Below are positions 21,301 through 32,993 of a stretch of DNA of 64,000 nucleotides, one piece after another. Each line of letters opens with the position of its first letter. Within the stretch, counting starts at the first letter, position 1. Source of the stretch: Sanderia malayensis (taxonomy: Eukaryota; Cnidaria; Scyphozoa; Semaeostomeae; Pelagiidae). Location of the stretch: contig RQOL01000877.1 of NCBI GenBank assembly GCA_013076295.1, positions 1 through 64,000 on the forward strand, read 5' to 3'. A program made the translations under genes and the position numbers. Under the pieces are notes generated by a model. The model saw only the letters and a list, made by a program, of their open reading frames with translations. It made no database searches and was not told the origin of the DNA.

Positions 21301-22440
21301 CAGATGATGTTAAATGACTTGTACAAGGAAAGTTCAGCAGGTGAAAAATGCACATTGAACCAATCAAAGAATCGTTTTGACAGAAGAATGGCTACACCGT
21401 ACCTGCAGCAATGCAAACTCTTGGCATCAAAGATAAAGATGAAGTTCAACAAAATGAAATGGCAAATAAAAACCAGATGAAATCTCCATTAGATAAAGTT
21501 TCAAAAGAGATCATAACAAAGTTTGTATTGTCAGATAATGAAGCACCAGATAGTTGCTGCGACAAGTCAAATGCAGAAAAAAAATCAGTTGAATCGTCAA
21601 AGTCAACAGTTAGAAAATACAAATGTGGAAATATTTGGGGTCCTAAACCATTTTCGTCAAATGGTGTTGTAAGAAGGATGCATAAAGAGAAATGCTCTCA
21701 GAGATTTGTCTGAACAAAATTGAAACAGATGATGCAGAAGGATCACTAGAAGAAAAGAAATTTCAGAAAATGTCGATAAAAAATTAATTATTCGACAAGA
21801 ATACTAAAAGATGGTCTTTTGGATCTTGCAAGAAAGGATGCAGGCAGTGAAGGAGATGGAAAAAGAATCCTTTCTTTAATGGAAATATGATTTTATCTTC
21901 TTGCTGCTACAAACTATTCCACGTATGCTGGTTGGCATTTTATTTTGGTAGCCCAAGTAGAGTTTTTACTTAGCAAAAGAAAGGCAGAAGAGCTATTACA
22001 TAGCAGGACAATGAATTTTTATGGAGGAAAAGGGAAGAATATCCCAATAAATTATGCAATAGAACTGTTGAATGGTGAAATGAAGTCAAGTTTAAAGAGC
22101 AAAGTTGGACAATTAACAGAAAGAGCCATCCTAAATGTTGGAAAATCTTTGAAAGCAATGCTGGAGATAGTTGAAAACATTGACATTTAAATGAAAAACT
22201 TTAAATCAACTGGGCACCATAAAGAACTGTTTTATGAAAATGAAGTTGGAATTATGATCAAAGAACTAAGCAGGCAAATTTTTTTCAAATAATTCCTGGC
22301 AGGAGTGATAATTCATTTAAAAATATTTCTGCCTCAAGAAAAATTAATTGGACAAAAATAAATCAATGGCCAGAAACAAATTTAAAGCTTCTGTCAAAAA
22401 GGCTTGACTCTGCAAATAATATGAATGTGCTTTGATGTGA
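21301..22440 (+). pseudogene. DUF6589-like protein remnant
   Basis: A plus-strand region with several frame breaks. It starts after a CAG acceptor-like site at 21300 (SSAGEKCTLNQSKNRF in one frame, then VSKEIITKFV and a Cys/His zinc-finger-like KYKCGNIWGPKPF). After stops, 21945-22190 reads VAQVEFLLSKRKAEELL and GGKGKNIPINYAIELLNGEM, followed by MIKELSRQ in another frame. The GKNIP-D/N block with a preceding helix is typical of DUF6589, a domain common in cnidarian and other invertebrate mobile-element-associated proteins. The function is not known. Clearly broken; family call is from memory. Confidence 0.5.
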
Positions 22441-22829
22441 ATGGAAATGTAAATGTGTTTATTTCATTTATCTTATTCTCTTCACTCAGCTGCTTGGCAA
22501 AAGTAAAATGAGTCAAGCATGGGACATATTTTCTACATATTTCCTGCACGTATAAACCAAAGAAACTCTTTGAGTCAATCAAAAAAAGTATAAGATAACC
22601 TACCAATGAGAAATGCAGTGAGCTTCATCAATTACAACAGCCTTTATATGATGTCTGTATACATTAGAGCACAATGCATTTCTCCACATCGAGTCAAGAG
22701 TATGGTCCGAGGTTAGAAACAATACTTGCAAATTTCTATCTAAAACGTTCTGCTTTGTAATATACTCGGTTTGCAACTCCCCAATGAATTCTGCACTATA
22801 TTTCATATTTCATATTCATATTTCATATT

Positions 22830-23856
22830 AAATTATTTCTACACAAAATCCCTTCAGCTAAAAATTACAATGATCTATAGTACAATAATAATATCTAAAT
22901 ATAAAAGTAATGCATAATAATTGAAAAAAGAAGTAATTAGCGATATATAAGATTAGTTGGGGCCTATTTTGCTGCTCTTCCAGGGAGTCGTGTTTATGTT
23001 TAACTCAGCTCTTCAGATGATTTTTTAAAGATCTTTTGAACTGCGGGAGAGTTGGCAGCTCCCTGGTATTGTTTGGGATGCTGTTCCACGCAGTTAGAGC
23101 TGAATAATGAAAGCCCTTTTTCACATATTCAAGGTTATATCTTGGGATTTGTATATTCTTGCAATTTCTCGTTCTATATGTTGATTGCAAGGATATCTGA
23201 GGAAACTTGCCCCAAAGGCTTTCTGGGCATCTCCTGTTCATAATCTTATAGGTCATCGTAGATCGATCAAATTTAATCAGTTGATCTACGTTGAGCCAAT
23301 TATAGGACCAATTGTCTTTAATTCTTGCCCTCTCTATTATGGTTCGGGCTCGATCCTGTAGATTTTGCAGAATTTTTAATTTGTAGTCTGGGATACTTCC
23401 CCAGATTACATTTGCATACCGCAAGTGGCTTTCCACAAGGGCCCGATATACATTATCAAGTTGTTTTTGTGGTACAAGATTTTTTAGTCTCTTTAAAGAT
23501 GACAGACCTCCGCGAACTTTTCTTTTGACACTTTTGAAATGTTGCTCCCAGTTTAAACCCTGATCCACGACAACTCCCAGTGATTTCGTTTTATTCACGC
23601 GTTTTATTTCCGAGTGGTTGAGCATTAGCGGTTCAGAGACTGTCATTTTGTTAACTCTGCGGGGGTGTCCAATCAGCATGTATTCTGTTTTATTAGGATT
23701 GGCGGTAAGCTTATTAATTCTCATCCATTCCGAAATGTTAAGTAATTCAGTTTGAGCATTCACAACAAGATTCTCAAGACGAACCCTAACCCTAACCCTA
23801 ACCCTAACCCTAATGATTCGTCTGCTCAACCATTCAACTGCCAAGTGGCGAAACAA
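22830..23856 (-). mobile_element. 5'-truncated CR1/Jockey-like LINE with telomere-like repeats at its 5' junction
   Basis: The minus-strand frame 23856-23005 is the C-terminal part of a non-LTR reverse transcriptase: ISEWMRINKLTANPNKTEYML, KSLGVVVDQGLNWEQH, RYANVIWGS and SALTAWNSIPNNTRELPTL. This is the post-palm thumb and C-terminal region. The catalytic palm is missing, as usual for 5' truncation. The stop is at 23005; about 170 bp of 3' UTR follows. The first codons (RVRVRVR) are translation of the telomere-like tract at 23784-23813, not protein. The element interrupts the RecQ-like gene. Confidence 0.82.
23784..23813 (-). repeat. Interstitial telomere-type repeat (TTAGGG)5
   Basis: Five exact CCCTAA units on the plus strand (TTAGGG on the minus strand) sit exactly at the 5' end of the truncated LINE. 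The TTAGGG sequence matches the metazoan telomere repeat. Confidence 0.95.
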
Positions 23857-24120
23857 CTAAAATAATACTGCCAGACTTTGACGCAAACTCATGCAGTAAT
23901 TTAAAAGCAAAGGCAGAAAGGCAAAACAATGAGTTTTACCAGACCGTGTTGGTGCAAATACAAAAAAATGTTCATTGCCTAATACCTTCTTGTACACAAT
24001 TTGTCGGAAAGGGCGAAAATTGACCTTCAAACTATAATAACTTGTTTCAATCAAAGCTTTGATACAGCCAGCCACAATTTTGCTGCTAAAACAAAAAATT
24101 GGCGCAAAGTTATTTCTCAT

Positions 24121-24324
24121 AGTTCAGATTGGTCGGCAAAATATCAAGGTTAACCTCATTTTTATTGTCCTAAATTGTGGCTGAACGTGATTGGTCAAAA
24201 TAAACAATGGGCATTGTCCGAAAGCTAAATCCTCGCGGCTTCCACTTTTTGACCTGTAAGTCCATAAGTCCCTCAAAGGAGCGAGTAAAAGCGAGGGAGG
24301 CACAGGGAAGCAATGTAGTGAGTC
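24121..24324. other. Non-coding 5' flank of the RecQ-like remnant
   Basis: No gene. It probably contains the old promoter or 5' part of the RecQ-like gene, reading leftwards. Confidence 0.35.
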
Positions 24325-25261
24325 TAGATAATGGATTTTGTTTTTCGATTTTCTACCAAATTTTTGAGTTATTCCATTAATTATTCAGCTAACTGTGCTA
24401 TCACGAAAAAGCTACGGTTTACGGGGGCAAAACTCCATTTTCAAACAAAGTATTCACTGTTCACATGACCCATTTAGCCTTTTGCTGGAAGTGGATTGGC
24501 TCTCTCTCTCTCTCTCTTTCTTGAGCAGTCACAGTTTGTTGTTATCATGCAAATTTGGCGTCGGGTTGAACAGCAGGTACTTCTGGAGAAGACACATGTT
24601 TTTGTTTTGCTCACGAAGCATAACTGGACGTTATTCAAAGTGTTTTACGACCTGAATTATCTTTGTAAAGACTTGCTAGTTGTTTGAGAGACTTCTGGAA
24701 AATTACAGGAAACAATTGAGAATTGAGAATTTTTGAGGGAGATAATTGCAGTTTTTCTACAGGGTGACCACCATTGTTGCCTCAGCATGCTTGCGGCGCT
24801 TAGGCCTGATGTACACAAGCCCAAAGTTTTAATAAGAAAATTATGATAAGGGGTTATCAGGCGAGCGGAGCAAACCAAACTGTTTTGAGAGGAGTAGGCA
24901 GAGGCATGAACTTGATCGAATGCAGTCCACGAAGTGCACCAACCACAGGCGAGAGTAGCAAGCTAACCTATTCTACATGTGAGTGAAATGGGCACGGGCA
25001 TAAGGGAATGCAACACACGAAGTGTGCCAACCACAGGTCACCTTAGTGAGCTAACCCATTGCATGTGGGGTTGAAAGGAGCATGAGCGTAAGTAAATGCA
25101 CCGGAAGAAGTGGGCCAGCCACAGGCCAGCGCAGTGAGCTAACCCATTGTACGTGGGGCTGAAAGAGGCATGAGCATGAGCGAATGTAGTGCACAAAGCA
25201 TGCCTACCACATGAAATTTTTTTCATTTGCCCCCCTCCGAGAAGTAAGCACCCCCGGCTTG
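24325..25261 (+). mobile_element. Non-autonomous Helitron, copy 3 (5'-truncated)
   Basis: Similarity to the family begins at GATAATGGATTTTG (matching about 272 in copy 1) and passes through the single-copy region, including GTTGAACAGCAGGTACTT. It then has four diverged minisatellite units (24855-25215) and the tail CCCCCCTCCGAGAAG...CCCCCGGCTTG, followed by T. The terminal CTTG is a one-base decay of CTRR. A CT dinucleotide run lies at 24501-24518. Confidence 0.7.
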
Positions 25262-25788
25262 TCTATGCCTAATTTGGCTAATTTTTATGAAATTGGTCTA
25301 TGAAATTGTTGTAAAGCACGAGTTGCTTTATAATACATGGCTAATAAACAATGCAGATGAAATTCTTGCTAAAATATTCCCCAGTTCTGAAATTGTTGGA
25401 TGTTAAGAAAGTTTGAGTTCTGGGGTCATTTGAAACTTTCTCATCAGAAAACAGCTTTTCATACAAAATGAAAATTTTGATATTCTTTACAAAAACCCGA
25501 CAGTAATTTTTATCCTCCTTACAAAATTCTTATGTTACTTTTATCATTTTCATTATATTTTGGTCTTAACCATGTTATGATGATAATGTCTGTGTCCTGG
25601 TGTAAATGAATTGCTTACGTGTTTCACTCACTTAAATTTGAATACATACTTGTGGCTGAAACACATTGCGTTTAATAGGGGACACTTCCGCATAAAGTAC
25701 GCAAACGCATACTACACCAGAAAACAGTCTTACCCTTGCATTTTCCAGGAATGCGATAAGTGAATTCTGATTGCAGATTTGAACTCCC
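25262..25788. other. Non-coding flank left of BEL/Pao
   Basis: AT-rich DNA without a recognisable gene or repeat. Its last bases (AGTG, 25789-25792) are the target-site duplication of the BEL/Pao element. Confidence 0.4.
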
Positions 25789-25792
25789 AGTG

Positions 25793-26119
25793 TGTGAGAA
25801 ATAGATTTTTTTCACGTCTGGCACAAGAATAGAATCAGCAACTCAGAAACATAAACACTGACAATTTTCCACTGATAAGTTTTAAATCTCTACTCAAAAT
25901 CAAAAATCAAAAGGCCACAGTTAATATATCTATTGTGTAGCCCTATAAAACAAAAATAAACAAAGCTTATTATTGGTTAATCACTACTCGTTGCTCGGTA
26001 TGAGTGTCTTCGATTGATGGGATTATTTCCTACTTCCTGTGAGTGTATTTCAAAACCTGAATATAGTAATTATGTAATCTAACTAAAATTAAAATATAAA
26101 AAATCGGTCATTTCCAACA
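25793..26119 (-). repeat. BEL/Pao 3' LTR
   Basis: Left LTR. TGTGAGAAATAG to TTTCCAACA as written on the plus strand, almost identical to 31442-31767. It contains TATAAAA-like sequence (25943) and AATAAA-like A-rich stretches usable for transcription start and polyadenylation. Confidence 0.9.
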
Positions 26120-26169
26120 CACTCCCCCTATTTTAGTCCAAGGGAGCTAAACTATTTGTCCATGTATGT

Positions 26170-27822
26170 TTATAGTTCATCATCATCTTCGTCTGCAAAG
26201 TGTTGAATTAGTGCTTTAGCAGTTTCTTTTGCTCCTCTTGTTTGCTTGATGACTACACTGTCTGGTTGGAATCCTTTAGCCTTCGGATTATGCTTCCATG
26301 TTTCCGTCTTTAGTTCCAATGGATATATATGCTGCAATGGTCTTTCCATTATACCTTTTCCTGCCCGTAGTTTTACTCCTCTTACGATTCCATCTTTCCC
26401 CTGGATTAGAGATGTCACTTTTCCAAGTTTCCAGAATCCTCGATTTTTCTCGTCTCCCTTGATAATTACCACTTCTCCCTCTTTTACTGTCGAATTGGCC
26501 TTTTTCTGATGAGTGTGTCTCTCTCTAATGGCTTTCACGTACTCAGATGTCCAGCGGTTCCACATTTGGTCTTTACACTTTTGTAGGTACTTCTCCCGTT
26601 TAATGTAGGCCAACCTTTCATCTTCAACATCAAGATCGATTTCTGGAGTTCTGATGTTCCCTCCAAAAATAAGCATATTTGGAGTTAGTCGCTGAGAATC
26701 GAACTCTTCTCCTTGGTATGTCAATGGCCGGTTATTCATTGATATCTCAATGTCAACAAGAACATCTTCCAACTCCTTGAATGTTAGCAGTGATTTTCCA
26801 ATGGTTCGGTTGAGCGTACGCTTCATGATTCCAATGAGTCTTTCAAAAAATCCGCCCCACCATGCTGCAAGGCTGAGATTGAATTGCCAAACAATTTGAC
26901 TCTTACCCAAGTAGTTTGTCAAATCTGTGTTCTTCTTCAATTTCTTGATCCATTTTCCAGTCGCCACAAATGTCTTACCATTATCACTCACTAGCCTTTC
27001 TGGTGTTCCTCTTTTTGCAATAAACAACTTCAGACTGTGCTGGAACTCTTCTGCTGTTAAATTTCAATGACACTGCTCTAGTTGTAGTGCACCTGTATAA
27101 GGCAACATAACACTTACTCTGCAGTCTCTTGTTACGTCCATAGGTCATTGGTCCCGCGAAGTCTACACCAGTTACTTGAAACGGTCTTCCTGGATTTGTC
27201 GGAATTCTGGTAAGTTTGCTTGTGCTGGGGCTTGAAGTGGAATGGATTTATATTTCTGACATCCTGGGCAGCTATGAATGATGGACTTTGCAAGTCTTCT
27301 CAGCTTTGGAAACCACCAATGATTCCTTGTTCTTGCCATGGTTGAATTGACTCCCCCATGCAAGGTCTGAATGTGCTCATGCATGGTCAACTTCTTTGCA
27401 AACAGATCTGAATCTGGTAGATAGATAGGGTAATCTCCTTCAACTCTTCCATAGCATCTCAGCATTCCACCTTCATCCTTCTTCAAATTCAACTTCTCCT
27501 TCTGTTGCTTGAATCTAACTTCTGTTTTTGCGTCTGATTGAACCTTCTTGACCCAATGCATCTTTGGTAATTTAACTTCAGTTGTTGATAGAGGTCCAAT
27601 GTGTCATTTTCCTTGTCTGTAGTTTAAGAAAAATCGATTAACCCATGCTTTTACTCTGATGGTCTTCCAGTAAGAGTATTTCTCCATCAATGTCCAAAGT
27701 GTATCTTCCTTGGGTTTCTCAATGATTTTCATCATTACCTCTTTGATGAGTTTTGCCTCCTCACTGCTTTCTGTTGATGGCTTCAGAACAATGTTTTCTG
27801 GCCATTGTGAAGGGTTGCTCAA
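26170..27822 (-). pseudogene. BEL/Pao integrase
   Basis: This is assembled from same-frame pieces 27822-27604, 27561-27172 and 27027-26170. LYLPDSDLFAKKL-like sequence and LHGGVNSTMARTRNHWW with SCPGCQKYK form the HHCC zinc-binding region. The first catalytic Asp sits in VDFAGP (about 27160, in a shifted frame). The second is in LVSDNGKTFVA. The Glu is in WWGGFFERLIG. A basic C-terminal domain follows (KKANSTVKEGEVVIIKG). Nonsense codons lie at 27604 and 27172, with a frameshift between 27170 and 27030. The catalytic triad residues are each present but not in one frame. Confidence 0.85.
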
Positions 27823-27975
27823 CCATTTTGGACCCTTAAACCATAGATCCTCCAGTTTATCTGCAATTGCTCCTCTGCTTCCCTGGTCAGATGGATTCTG
27901 GTCTGTTGGTACATGTTTCCAGCTGATGTCCTCCTTCTCTCGAATTTTTCGTACTCTGTTAGCTACAAACTGCTT

Positions 27976-28770
27976 CTATTGGTTGTGATCTTGAATCCAG
28001 TATAGAGCAACAGTGCTATCTAGCCAACCATGACATGAAGTGACAGGGTACCTCTTCAGAATGTTCCTTGTGTTTTCCAGCATATTTGCTACCATGTGTC
28101 CACTAATCAATTCCAACCTTGGTATAGTAAGATTTTTCTTTGCCACTCTTACCTTTGAAGTGAGAGGTCCTTTTGTTGTTTCCACTCCATCTGAAGCTAC
28201 AACATATATTGTCACACAACATCCATCTTTGCTGGTGTCACCAAATCCGTGTAGTTGGATGTCCCTGATAGCTTTCAAAGACACACATCTGGGTACTGAG
28301 ATTGATTCAGGTAGTTGCATCTGCCATTTTCCCCATTGCTTGGCCAATGACTCTGGTAGTTGTTTGTCCCATGGAAGGTTATCTTCACAGGGTTGTCTAT
28401 ACAATTTCTTGGCTTTCAATAACACTGGTGATGCTATGCCCAACGGGTCAAAGACTCGAGCCATACCTCTGAGGATTCCCCTCTTCGTTGTTTCAGCTGT
28501 CTCCTTTGCAGGCAGAAAATTCACTGAGATCAGATCTTGATTCTTGTTCCATTTCAGTCCAAGGATACTCGTCTCGGTGCTTCGTGCTCCCAATGACTCG
28601 TCTGCGACTGTCTGAACTTCATCAGATGATGTACAGTCTTCTAACTCTGCTGCATTCGAATGCCATTTATGCAGTTGAAATCCACCATCCTTGAACATGT
28701 TGATCATCTGCCATTTCACGTCATACAACTTGCTGATAGAGAATATAGAGATCCACATATAGAGAATCAC
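27976..28770 (-). pseudogene. BEL/Pao RT-thumb / RNase H segment
   Basis: This continues pol in a new frame after the shift near 28750. FKDGGFQLHKWHSN and ILGLKWNKNQD (after the RT palm), RVFDPLGIASPVLLKAK (a BEL hallmark), LHGFGDTSKDGC (RNase H first Asp), IPRLELISGHMVA (Glu) and HGWLDSTVALYWI (Asp) are all present. A single TAG at 27976 interrupts it, and the same frame continues into the integrase part. Confidence 0.85.
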
Positions 28771-30298
28771 GAATTTCTTCTACCAATTGAAGTTGTTTTT
28801 CTTCGTATTGCTTCAAGTGTTCTGCTATTGTTGCTCCCAAAAGAAATGGACTCGGTCCTCCACCAAATGTGGCTCTTGTGAACCTGTATTCTGCTATTTT
28901 TCTAGTTTCCAAATCACTCAACCAATGTAGTTTCATTGCATCTCGATCTTGCTCTGCAAAGCATATCTGCAAAAATGCTTGCTTTAAATCACCAGCTAAC
29001 GCTATTGGCTTCATCCTGTTCCTCAGTATCACATCAAATAACAATGGTTGTAGTGGTGGTCCAACTTCTAGGCAATCGTTCATTGATGGACTCTCAATAG
29101 AGACTCTGGCGGACGCATCATAAACTATCCTCAACTTTGTAGACTCAGCTTGTTCTCGAATGACAGCCTTGTGTGGGATGTAATGAACTACTTCTCCTGT
29201 AGGTTCTTCTGGTGCAGGCTCCAAGATTCCTTCAGCTAATTGCTGTTTCATGACAACATCGTATTTCTGCAGTAAATCCCTTCTGTCCAGTTTCTTCAGG
29301 GTGCCATTCAGTTGTTGTAGGCTTACTTGTTCATTTGTTGGCAAGTCTGGATGGTCCTGCTTCCATGGTAATCTTGTTTCATAGAATCCCTCTGGTTTCC
29401 TCACTAGTTGTTCTTTGAAATTTGCATAGACATCTTGCTGATCACCTTCTTTTTCGTCACTTAGTCCAAGAACATCAAGACTGTATAATGTCTTCAGATC
29501 TTCCTGAGCAGTTGTTTGTGCAAAATAGAGCTTACCAGAGTCCTGCCCTTTTCCAGGTGCCATCAATGCCCATCCGAACCTCGTTTTCTCGGCTGTTGGT
29601 TCACCAGGTCTTCCAACTCTATGCGGCTCTTCAAGCTTAACTGCATTGTAATCCCCTGCTCCAAGAACCAGATGTATCGGTAGCTGCTCTTTCTTACTCA
29701 CATCAGCAATGTTGACTCCCTTAAGGTGAGCATAAATCCCAAGAATACCAACAAAATCAGGGTTTCGAACTTCTGTTATCACTGGTTTATCCAATTTGGT
29801 TATTTCTGTTGTCATTGAAAAGTCTCCATCTATTGATTTCAGTTCTGCAGCATAAACTTCCAACACGGTTTTCTTTGTTCCAAGCATCATTTCGATTTCT
29901 CTGGCTTCCTTTCTGAGCATCTTCTTTTCCAATGCACTAATCAAGCTTGATGATGCATATGATGTACTGGCTGCCATATCCAAGATTGCTCTGCATCGTA
30001 TACCATCAACATCAACCAACACCATTGGATGGATGACTTGCCCACTTACTGTAGCTGCCAAGAGATTTTCTTTTCTCTTTTCACAAATGGATGTGTGATG
30101 ACGTCCACCGCATACTTGACATGACACTAAACTCCTGCATTTCGCGGCTGTATGACGGTTTCCTGTGCAATTGTAGCAGAGCTTGTTTTTCACCAGGTGT
30201 GACTTGCGTTCTTCGATTGATTTCATTTGCTTGCAATCTAACGAGCGATGATCATCTTTGTCACAGTAAACACAAGGCTCAGGCTTCTTTGTTTGCAT
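28721..30298 (-). pseudogene. BEL/Pao zinc knuckles, protease and reverse transcriptase
   Basis: The open frame of 525 residues has a first Cys/His cluster (CVYCDKDDHRSLDC), then CYNCTGNRHTAAKC and CQVCGGRHHTSIC, typical Pao zinc knuckles. The aspartic protease (DUF1758) follows with AILDMAASTSYAS; the usual D-S/T-G-A is replaced by D-M-A-A. The RT region has TKLRIVYDASA, ALAGDLKQAFLQI (first catalytic Asp) and FGGGPSPFLLGATI. It runs into SLYVDLYI, where the second Asp of YVDD is lost at a frameshift about 20 codons before the end. The frame is continuous with gag upstream. The altered protease and RT active sites say this copy is dead. Confidence 0.85.
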
Positions 30299-30397
30299 TT
30301 TGAATCCCCTTTCCTTCCTGAATTGGGACGGTTTTGGATCTTCTCTTAGTTTAGGTTTGCTGGCTTCCCCAACTGATTTGATTGAATTTCTGAAGGT

Positions 30398-31399
30398 TCA
30401 TTCTCTTAAGGATTCTACCAGTTTAGGAAAATCCCACGATCTCCAATCGTCCTCTGTCCTTATAAGATCTGATTTAATGCACTCCAATTTATCCAGTGTC
30501 ATTCTCACCACTCCTTCCACTGTGCTTAGCTTCTTCAATGTCTTCAATGACTGGACACTAAGGTTTAACTTCTGATAGAAATCATGGATCTTCACAACAT
30601 CATGACGCATGACCACTGAAAGACCAAGGATCTGTGTTACATGAGCAGTGATGATCTCTGAATCAATGCAATATTTTCTTTCCAGTCTCTCCTTGGCTTG
30701 CTGATAACCTTCACTGCTGAATGGGAGTCCCAATATCTCCTGCTTTGGTTTTTCCTGCAGTAATTCTTGAAGATAGGTCAATTTGGCTCCATCTGCAATT
30801 GCTAAACCATGAATCTGGGATGTGAACTGCTCCCGAAACCTCAGCCAATCAAGATACGATCCATTGAACTTTGAAATCACCAACTTGGGTAGTTTCACTT
30901 GAGCCTGTTGCTGCTGCATTTTTCTCAATCTTTTTTCTAGTTGTTCGTCCGCGTGCTAAGCTTGTCTTCTAAGTCGTTCCTTTTCTTCCCTTTCCCGCTG
31001 GTGATATTCATGAGCCATTTTCTCTTGTTCGTACGCACGTTCCAGAGCTATTTCTTCTTGTCTTGCTTTCTGTTTGGCTTCCGCTTGAATCTTAGTTAAT
31101 TTGAAATCCAATTCGTCAACTGCATCTTCAACGATTTCCGCTCGTTCTTCGATTTCTTTGATAGCTTGTTCTACATCTTCGTTACTTTCATGAGCTGTAA
31201 ATTTAGCTTCTCTCAAAAGCTCTTTTATTTCATGAATTTCTTCTGTTTTCTCTGTGAGGTTTTTCATTTGTCTGACGATTTTCCGTTCTTCTCCTTTTTC
31301 GATAATTTCTTCTGTTGATTTGTTCAGGGATTCTGCAAGCTTGAAAACTTTCGCTAGTTGATTTTCCAAAGCTGTCATGTTTTGTTCTGCAGTTGCCAT
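30398..31399 (-). pseudogene. BEL/Pao gag (coiled coil + DUF1759)
   Basis: The start ATG at 31399 lies 40 bp inside the 5' LTR. Residues 1-147 are charged, coiled-coil-rich (ALENQLAKVFKLAESLN, then long Glu/Lys/Arg heptads). A single nonsense codon at 30956 separates this from the same-frame continuation 30928-30398, where KLPKLVISKFNGSYLDWLRF and YLQELLQEKPKQEI mark the DUF1759 gag domain of Pao elements. A second in-frame stop at 30398 separates it from the zinc-knuckle/protease part. Gag packages element RNA. Only two point nonsense mutations interrupt an otherwise continuous frame through to the RT. Confidence 0.82.
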
Positions 31400-31441
31400 T
31401 CTTCTCTTTGATGAGGTCCTGGCAGGGTCGCCACATTCTTG

Positions 31442-31767
31442 TGTGGGAAATAGATTTTTTCACGTCCGGCACAAGAATAGAATCAGCAACACAGAAACAT
31501 AAACACTGACAATTTTCCACTGATAAGTTTTAAATCTCTACTCAAAATCAAAAATCAAAAGGCCACAGTTAATATATCTATTGTGTAGCCCTATAAAACA
31601 AAAATAAACAAAGCTTATTATTGGTTAATCACTACTCGTTGCTCGGTATGAGTGTCTTTGATCGATGGGATTATTTCCTACTTCCTGTGAGTCTATTTCA
31701 AAACCTGAATATAGTAATTACGTAATCTAACTAAAATTAAAGTATAAAAAATCAGTCATTTCCAACA
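31442..31767 (-). repeat. BEL/Pao 5' LTR
   Basis: Right LTR, the promoter-side LTR for the minus-strand element. About nine substitutions separate it from the left LTR, which implies an insertion that is not very recent. Confidence 0.9.
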
Positions 31768-31771
31768 AGTG

Positions 31772-32317
31772 CTCACAACCATATAAGATGATAATTTGGT
31801 AAAGTTAAAGTCATTCATGACAATTTAGAGAAAAAGTGAAGTGCCTCTTCGCAGAAAATTATCTTCTAAACGGTACAATACATTTTTATTTCTGTATGCA
31901 TTACTTTTACACTAAGCATAACAAACTATATGTGGAAAGATGCTGAATCTCCTGATCTAAATGGATTTCCATTTTAAATATTATTTCCCCTTTAAAAAAT
32001 CACAAATACACATTCATTCTTTGAGAAAAATTATTGAAAAACTGGGTTAAAAGAGAAATTGCAGAAATATAATATTTAACTTATAGAAATATCTAGTGCA
32101 ATTAGAGTCTCAAAGAGACATAAAATTTTGTGCCAAGCAGTGTTTTAAAAATATGCTAATTTCGGCTGATTAAATTTTTGTAAATGTGATGACTGGAAGG
32201 AAGAGAAATCACAGGCAAAGGTTCAGTTTCTCCAAAGTTTTGGGTACTCCAAATAAATGTCTGAGAGATGTGAATTTGTCATTTTTCTGCTATTTGAGCT
32301 TTCAGATTGAGGCCATC
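31772..32317. other. Non-coding AT-rich DNA between BEL/Pao and transposon B
   Basis: No gene or repeat recognised. It ends at the TATGGTGGCC terminus of the IS3EU-like copy B. Confidence 0.4.
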
Positions 32318-32993
32318 TATGGTGGCCTAAACGTGCCACACTGTTTTTTCTGTCAAAAAAATACATAACATGGAAAAGAAATTTGGAATAAAATTTTTTT
32401 TGAATCTTTTTTCGAATTTTTTTCCCAAAGAAAAAATTTTGCTCAAAGAAATTCATATCGGGAAATTTTTGTAGCAAAATTATTAACATTAATATTTTTT
32501 AGACATTGAGCAAAAATTTTCACGCAATTTTTTTCCACGCTGAAAAAAATTCACTTGATTTTAAATTTCAATTTTATTAAACGGCCTAAACATGCCACTT
32601 CAACAACAACAACAACAACAATATTTCAGACCGGGTAATTGGCGAGAAATCAGACAAGACTACGACTTCATAATAATGGCTCCTGTCAATGAATGGAAAG
32701 ATGATGATGACCTTAGATTGGATCTTGTAGCTTACAGCCGCCAAGGTACTAATTGTCAAATATTCTTGATTATGTATTGAGAGACTTCCCTCAATACACA
32801 TGGAGTTTTCGCACATTATGTTGTCGTTTGGCCCATTTTAACATAAACAAACTCCATCATGCTGTCAGTGTTGTAGATGTGAAAGATGCAATGCAGAAGG
32901 AATTAAATGGCCCTAGCAGGGATCTTTGTTATAGAGCTATGCATCAAAAAGTAAGGCAGGTGCACAAGTTGAATGTTCTGAGAGATTTGGTGT

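Larger units (their letters stand above)
22600..24120 (-). pseudogene. RecQ-like helicase N-terminal part, split by a LINE
   Basis: Two minus-strand blocks belong together. 24120-23857 holds FRPFRQIVYKKVLGNEH and the Walker A-like APTRSGKTHCFAFLPLLL. 22806-22600 holds LQVLFLTSDHT and VVIDEAHCISHW, the RecQ-type DEAH box and aromatic signature. Between them sits a LINE (about 22830-23856). RecQ enzymes are 3'-5' DNA helicases. After the DEAH block a GTAGGT follows the TGG codon and could be a splice donor; helicase motifs III-VI were not found in the window. Walker A deviates (TRSGKT rather than TGxGKS). It is probably part of a mobile-element gene family rather than the host RecQ. Confidence 0.65.
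25793..31767 (-). mobile_element. BEL/Pao LTR retrotransposon, full length, inactivated
   Basis: LTRs of 327 bp (25793-26119) and 326 bp (31442-31767) begin TG and end CA. They differ at roughly nine positions by eye. AGTG flanks both sides (25789-25792 and 31768-31771), a 4-bp target duplication. Transcription is leftwards. TGGCGACCCTGCCAGGACC (minus strand, about 31434-31416) follows the 5' LTR and is a plausible tRNA primer-binding site. Gag, protease, RT, RNase H and integrase follow in BEL order, with several nonsense codons and at least two frameshifts. Confidence 0.9.

Noticed and set aside
23005..23856. N-terminal RVRVRVRVR of the LINE ORF as a nuclear-localisation or RNA-binding tail
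   Set aside because: These codons are the telomere-like (TTAGGG)5 tract, not LINE coding sequence.
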